64,000 bases of DNA from Desulfuromonas versatilis (GTDB lineage: Bacteria; Desulfobacterota; Desulfuromonadia; Desulfuromonadales; NIT-T3). The stretch spans positions 3,329,034-3,393,033 of the forward strand of contig NZ_AP024355.1 in NCBI RefSeq assembly GCF_019704135.1, written 5' to 3'. The position numbers were made by a program, and so were the translations under genes. Positions 58,419 through 64,000 of the stretch are shown here, piece by piece. Numbering within the stretch: position 1 is the first letter of the stretch; each line of letters opens with the position of its first letter. The notes below the pieces were generated by a model. It was not told where the DNA came from and did no database searches. It saw nothing but the letters and a program-made list of their open reading frames with translations.

Positions 58419-58682
58419 TTAATCCATCGAATGGCTGGCGGTAAAGGGCAGCAGGGCGATGTTGCGTGCCCGCTTGATGGCCTCGTTGACCTTGCGCTGG
58501 TGGGCGGCGCAGTTACCGGAAATCCGCCGCGGCACGATCTTGCCGCGCTCAGAGATGAAATAGCGCAGGTTCTTGGTTTCCTTGTAATCGATCTTCAGGG
58601 TCTTGTCGGCACAAAAGCGGCAGCCCTTGCGGCGCACGAAGCGCCGGCGCTGAGGGGCGGCAGGTTTGTTGAAGTTGCTCAT
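58419..58682 (-). CDS. rpsR: Small ribosomal subunit protein bS18
   Basis: 87 residues with the bS18 core RRRKFRGCRFC-like segment (here [17 protein letters not shown]) and [20 protein letters not shown]. The Cys residues (GCRFC, GNCAAH) are those of the C+ form that can bind zinc. It pairs with bS6 on 16S rRNA. The stop codon overlaps the ribosome site of the DUF2232 gene. Confidence 0.97.
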   Translation of the reverse strand: MSNFNKPAAPQRRRFVRRKGCRFCADKTLKIDYKETKNLRYFISERGKIVPRRISGNCAAHQRKVNEAIKRARNIALLPFTASHSMD

Positions 58683-58730
58683 ATCGTCTGTCCTCCGTAA
58701 AAATTCGTGGGGTGATGACTCGGCCCGGGG

Positions 58731-59105
58731 TTACTCGGTCTCTTCGGCCTCTTCGGTCTCTTCTTCCTCGACCTCGGCCCCTTCGGACCCGGCAGCCGAG
58801 GCTTCCTCGAGCGCAGCCCCTTCTTCGCGCAGCACGGTCTGGAACTTGATGACCTTGTCGTCGATACGCATCCGGCGCTCAAACTCGGCAATAACCTCGG
58901 AGGTTGCCTCGTAGACCACCAGGACGAAGGATCCGCGACCCTGCTTCTTGACCGGGTAGGCCAGCTTGCGGGCTCCCCATTCGTCGATCTTGAGGATGTT
59001 GGCCTGCTGCTCGGTCAGGACCCCCTTGAATTTTTCGACGACACCGGCATACTCGTCGCCGACCACCTCGGGGTGGACGATGAAAATTGTTTCGTAGGTT
59101 CGCAT
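58731..59105 (-). CDS. rpsF: Small ribosomal subunit protein bS6
   Basis: 124 residues with the ferredoxin-like bS6 fold (MRTYETIFIVHPEVVGDEYA, then LKIDEWGARKLAYPVKKQG split and FVLVVYEATSEV). The last 25 residues are a low-complexity Glu-rich tail (EEETEEAEETE), as in some bS6 proteins that are glutamylated by RimK. It binds next to bS18. Confidence 0.96.
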   Translation of the reverse strand: MRTYETIFIVHPEVVGDEYAGVVEKFKGVLTEQQANILKIDEWGARKLAYPVKKQGRGSFVLVVYEATSEVIAEFERRMRIDDKVIKFQTVLREEGAALEEASAAGSEGAEVEEEETEEAEETE

Positions 59106-59240
59106 TTACGACCTCCTCATGAGTTTGTAGCCCCGGTCCAACCCGGAGCAAGGAGCGGGCGATAACCACCCGGGGTGAAAGAAACTACAGTTTTTACCAT
59201 AGAACCGCCTGCCTGGCAAAACATTTCTGCCGCAGGCGAA

Positions 59241-60335
59241 TCACACGTTGAAGCGGAAGTGCATGACATCGCCATCGTGCACCACGTATTCCTTGCCTTC
59301 CAGCCGCATCAGCCCTTTTTCCTTTGCCCCCGCCTCACCGCCGGAGCGCAGGAAATCGTTGTAGGCGATAACTTCGGCCCGGATAAAACCCTTTTCGAAG
59401 TCGGTATGGATCACCCCGGCCGCCTGCGGGGCGCGGGCCCCTGCGGGTATGGTCCAGGCCCGCACCTCTTTAACCCCGGCGGTGAAATAGGTAATCAAAC
59501 CAAGCAGGTTGTAGCCGGCGTGGATCATCCGATCCAGCCCCGACTCGGCAAGCCCGAGTTCGCTGAGAAACTCTCCCTTCTCCTCGGCAGGCAGCTCGGC
59601 GATCTCGGCTTCGATCTTCCCGCAGATGATCACCAGTTCCGCCCCCTCCCGCTGCGCCAGCTCGCTCAGCTGCCCGACGAAGGGATGACGGCCCTCCAGA
59701 TCGTCTTCGGCGACATTGGCCACGTACAACACGGGCCTGGCGGTGATCAGCTGCAGTTCGCGCAGCACCCGGCGCTCCTCGTCGGAGGCCTCCAGGGCCC
59801 GGGCCGGACGCCCCTCGTTGAGGCAGGCACGGACCTTCACCAGAACCTCGAGCTCGGCCTGCAGCTTCTTGTCCCCGCTCTTGGCCTGTTTTTCGGTCCG
59901 CAGGATGCGCTTCTCCACGGTCTCGAGATCGGACAGGTTCAATTCAGTCTGGATGATTTCGACATCGCGCAGCGGGTCCACCGAGCCGTCCACATGGACC
60001 ACGTTCTCGTCCTCGAAACAGCGGACGATGTGGGCAATGGCGTCTACCTGCCGGATATGGCCGAGAAACTGGTTGCCTAGCCCCTCCCCCTTGCTCGCCC
60101 CCTTGACCAGCCCGGCGATATCGACGAACTCCATGGAAGTGGGGAGCACCTTCTGCGGCTTGACGATGGCAGCCAGGGCATCCAAACGCTTGTCGGGCAC
60201 CGCCACCACCCCGACGTTGGGCTCGATGGTGCAGAAAGGATAGTTGGCCGACTCGGCGCCGGCGGAGGTAATGGCGTTGAAGATGGTCGACTTGCCGACG
60301 TTGGGCAGGCCGACGATACCGCACTTGAATCCCAT
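59241..60335 (-). CDS. ychF: Redox-regulated ATPase/GTPase YchF (OLA1 family)
   Basis: 364 residues from ATG 60335 ([20 protein letters not shown]). P-loop GLPNVGKS, switch regions with [18 protein letters not shown], an unusual NKXD variant for ATP specificity, a helical coiled-coil domain (about residues 125-205) and a C-terminal TGS domain ([20 protein letters not shown]) match YchF. It is a universally conserved Obg-related NTPase that binds the ribosome. There is almost no ribosome site. A perfect hairpin and hppA lie just upstream. Confidence 0.96.
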   Translation of the reverse strand: MGFKCGIVGLPNVGKSTIFNAITSAGAESANYPFCTIEPNVGVVAVPDKRLDALAAIVKPQKVLPTSMEFVDIAGLVKGASKGEGLGNQFLGHIRQVDAIAHIVRCFEDENVVHVDGSVDPLRDVEIIQTELNLSDLETVEKRILRTEKQAKSGDKKLQAELEVLVKVRACLNEGRPARALEASDEERRVLRELQLITARPVLYVANVAEDDLEGRHPFVGQLSELAQREGAELVIICGKIEAEIAELPAEEKGEFLSELGLAESGLDRMIHAGYNLLGLITYFTAGVKEVRAWTIPAGARAPQAAGVIHTDFEKGFIRAEVIAYNDFLRSGGEAGAKEKGLMRLEGKEYVVHDGDVMHFRFNV

Positions 60336-60360
60336 AGCTTTTAATATCTCATGCAAAAGA

Positions 60361-60390
60361 CGATAGCCGGGGCTCAAGCCCCGGCTATCG
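60361..60390. terminator. Hairpin between hppA and ychF
   Basis: A 14-bp near-perfect stem CGATAGCCGGGGCT / AGCCCCGGCTATCG with a CA centre (60361-60390). On the minus strand it is followed by TCTTTTGC, a weak U-run, so it may be an attenuator or inefficient terminator after hppA rather than a strong end. Confidence 0.65.
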
Positions 60391-60417
60391 ATTCGTGGTT
60401 TGCGCTGCGGGGGAGGA

Positions 60418-62430
<2,013 letters not shown>

Positions 62431-62458
62431 GCTTTTTCCCTCTCTTTCCCTCTCTGGT

Positions 62459-63034
62459 TTATTGTGTCATGTCGCGATTATTGAACTCGTTCATGGCCTC
62501 CAGCGCGCCCTTGCCGAGCACGGCCTGCATGACCCTGACCAAGTTGACCAACAAACTGTCGAGCGCCTTTTTCTCCGCGGCGGCGAAGGGATTGAGGACA
62601 TACCCCGCCACGTCCCCCCCGGCCGGCGGACGCCCCACGCCGACCTTGAGCCGCACGAAGTCCCCGCTGCCGAGCACTTCGTGGATGCTGCGGATGCCAT
62701 TGTGGCCGCCGTGACCTCCACCGACCCTGATCTTGACCACCCCGAAGGACAGGTCAATATCGTCGTGGACTACCAGGAGATCCCCCGGCGTCACGCTCAG
62801 GGCGCGAGAGGCCGAGGCGACACTCACCCCGCTGCGGTTCATGAAGGTCTGGGGCAGCAGCAGCGTCGCCTGCTGACCATCGATGCTCCCGACCCCGTAG
62901 AGCCCCTGGTGCCCCTGCTTTTTCAGGGCGATCCGCGTTGCTTCGGCGAGGCGCTGGACCGCCATGAAACCGATGTTATGCCGAGTATCGGCATACTTGG
63001 GGCCGGGGTTGCCCAACCCGACAACGAGCTTCAC
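62459..63034 (-). CDS. pth: Peptidyl-tRNA hydrolase
   Basis: 191 residues. Conserved motifs are [18 protein letters not shown] (Asn10 and catalytic His20), QTFMNRSG and HDDIDLSFG (catalytic Asp region), and a [12 protein letters not shown] basic loop. It cleaves peptide from prematurely dropped peptidyl-tRNA. It follows rplY at an 17-bp gap, as in many bacteria, suggesting co-expression. Confidence 0.96.
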   Translation of the reverse strand: MKLVVGLGNPGPKYADTRHNIGFMAVQRLAEATRIALKKQGHQGLYGVGSIDGQQATLLLPQTFMNRSGVSVASASRALSVTPGDLLVVHDDIDLSFGVVKIRVGGGHGGHNGIRSIHEVLGSGDFVRLKVGVGRPPAGGDVAGYVLNPFAAAEKKALDSLLVNLVRVMQAVLGKGALEAMNEFNNRDMTQ

Positions 63035-63051
63035 CTGGTCGTCCCCAGGCC

Positions 63052-63666
63052 TTAGGAGGCTTCGCCTTCGCCCTCGGCGGCCTCTTCGGCGCCTTCCTCC
63101 TCTTCAGGCTTGTGCCCGGTGCAGGTGACCACGGTGAAATTGACCTCGTGGGGGATGACTGCACCGGCGGGGGGGACGATTTCGTTGACGTGGATGACGT
63201 CGCCGATCTCCAGAGCCGTGACATCGACCTCGATGGCCTTGGGAATGGCGGTCGGCAGACAGACGACCTCCAGTTCGTGGCGAATCACCTCGAGGCGACC
63301 GCCGATCTTCTCACCGGCAGACTTGCCCACGGGGTGCACCGGCACCATCACGTGGACGTTCTGCTGCAGATCGATGGCCTGGAAATCCGCATGCATTACA
63401 TCCTGACGGATGGGGTCGACCTGCATGTCCTTGAGGATCACGGCCTTGCCGTCAAAGGCGCCGTCGCCCTTCAGGGTAATGATGGTGTTCCAGCCCGCCT
63501 CGGTGGCAATAGCCTTTTTCAGAGCCTTGGGCTCGACGGTGACCGCTACCGGCTCCATCCCCGCACCGTAAACTACGGCCGGAGCCAACCCCTGGCGGCG
63601 CAGGCTGCGGGAGATCCCCTTGCCGACGCTTTCGCGCTTGGTGACGTTCAGTTCAGAAGCTGCCAT
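63052..63666 (-). CDS. rplY: Large ribosomal subunit protein bL25, general stress (Ctc) type
   Basis: 204 residues: N-terminal 5S rRNA-binding bL25 domain (NVTKRESVGKGISRSLRRQG) and C-terminal TL5/Ctc domain (VMVPVHPVGKSAGEKIGGRL). The C-terminal 20 residues are Glu/Ala-rich (EEEEGAEEAAEGEGEAS). This long Ctc form is usual in Deltaproteobacteria. Binds 5S rRNA in the large subunit. Confidence 0.96.
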   Translation of the reverse strand: MAASELNVTKRESVGKGISRSLRRQGLAPAVVYGAGMEPVAVTVEPKALKKAIATEAGWNTIITLKGDGAFDGKAVILKDMQVDPIRQDVMHADFQAIDLQQNVHVMVPVHPVGKSAGEKIGGRLEVIRHELEVVCLPTAIPKAIEVDVTALEIGDVIHVNEIVPPAGAVIPHEVNFTVVTCTGHKPEEEEGAEEAAEGEGEAS

Positions 63667-63728
63667 TTATTGTTCCTCCATTGCAGATTTGGTTTGGGTC
63701 AAACATATCCGACGGAGCGAGTGGTCCG

Positions 63729-64000
63729 TCAGACGAAAAGCGAACTCACCGACTCATCGCCGTGAATTCTGCGGATCGCCTCGGCGAGCAGTTCGGCCAC
63801 GGACAGCACCCGCAGCTTGGGGCAGAGGGCGGCCTTGTCACCCACGGGAATGGTGTTGGTGATCACCACCTCCTCCAGACAGCTCTGGGTGATGCGCTCG
63901 AGTGCCGGGCCCGAGAGCACCGCATGAGTGGCGCAGGCGAACACCCGCTTGGCGCCCTTCTCCTTGAGCGCGCCGGCCGCCTGACAGAGGGTCCCGGCCG
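63729..64000 (-). CDS. prs: Ribose-phosphate pyrophosphokinase, C-terminal part
   Basis: About 90 residues visible; the gene continues beyond the right edge. The end of the PRPP synthetase fold is clear: [20 protein letters not shown] (metal/PRPP loop region GTLCQAA), [16 protein letters not shown], the regulatory/flexible ITNTIPV segment and the C-terminus [20 protein letters not shown]. The enzyme makes PRPP from ribose-5-phosphate and ATP for nucleotide and cofactor synthesis. It heads the minus-strand operon that runs prs-rplY-pth. Confidence 0.95.
   Translation of the reverse strand, partial: AGTLCQAAGALKEKGAKRVFACATHAVLSGPALERITQSCLEEVVITNTIPVGDKAALCPKLRVLSVAELLAEAIRRIHGDESVSSLFV

Overview
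The window is a GC-rich (about two-thirds G+C), gene-dense chromosomal segment that most resembles the Desulfuromonadia (Geobacter/Desulfuromonas/Pelobacter relatives). The pointers are a eukaryotic-type citrate synthase, a succinyl-CoA:acetate CoA-transferase-type enzyme with its own strong promoter, a CIRCE-controlled rpoH, a dusB-ntrB-ntrC operon, a B12-dependent ribonucleotide reductase, a membrane pyrophosphatase, c-type haem proteins, and the gene order prs-rplY-pth-hppA-ychF-rpsF-rpsR-DUF2232-rplI-dnaB. This assignment is an inference from gene content. No rRNA, tRNA or CRISPR array was seen.

Layout. 1-6.9 kb: two radical SAM proteins, a patatin-like lipase, a DUF6178-type protein and an XdhC-like protein. 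7.1-14.3 kb: a hexahaem secreted cytochrome with calcium-binding repeats, then a five-gene envelope transport operon (LolA-like protein, two FtsX-type permeases, an ATPase, an outer-membrane barrel). 14.3-15.1 kb: a REP-associated tyrosine transposase (RAYT) pseudogene with its REP/BIME elements. 15.2-22.3 kb: envelope proteins (DUF4197 lipoprotein, OmpA-type porin, SYLF protein, BamD), MnmM-like methyltransferase, TerB-like protein, DUF190-CrcB fluoride pair, and rpoH behind a CIRCE operator. 22.4-24.3 kb: the CoA-transferase. 24.5-38.5 kb: an accessory-looking block on the minus strand with three paralogous secreted proteins (uncharacterised N-terminal domain, Ig-like region, CHRD domain, shared PLxxR tail), a di-haem peroxidase-like protein, a HAF-repeat lipoprotein, a phosphodiesterase-like protein, a cyclophilin and, at the head, a NarL-type two-component system. 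38.7-51.4 kb: RlmI-type methyltransferase, PBP1b with a TPR lipoprotein overlapping its stop codon, GST, SRAP peptidase, NrdJ, a permease, a methyltransferase and citrate synthase. 51.7-55.5 kb: dusB-ntrB-ntrC. 55.5-64 kb: the translation/replication housekeeping cluster on the minus strand.

Most notable. (1) The secreted CHRD/Ig/di-haem block carries copies of a GTAGGG-N3-CCCTAC(TT) palindrome or close variants upstream of three of its transcription units, and it sits beside a NarL-type sensor/regulator pair, so it may be one small regulon. (2) A RAYT gene broken by a single in-frame TGA has a complete 112-bp BIME inside its reading frame and a 94% identical one that starts on its ancestral stop codon; the same REP family also supplies the crcB stop codon. 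(3) Intergenic spaces contain a family of tandem repeats with 7-, 9- and 10-bp units, often as inverted pairs, some of which form the last codons or stop codon of adjacent genes.
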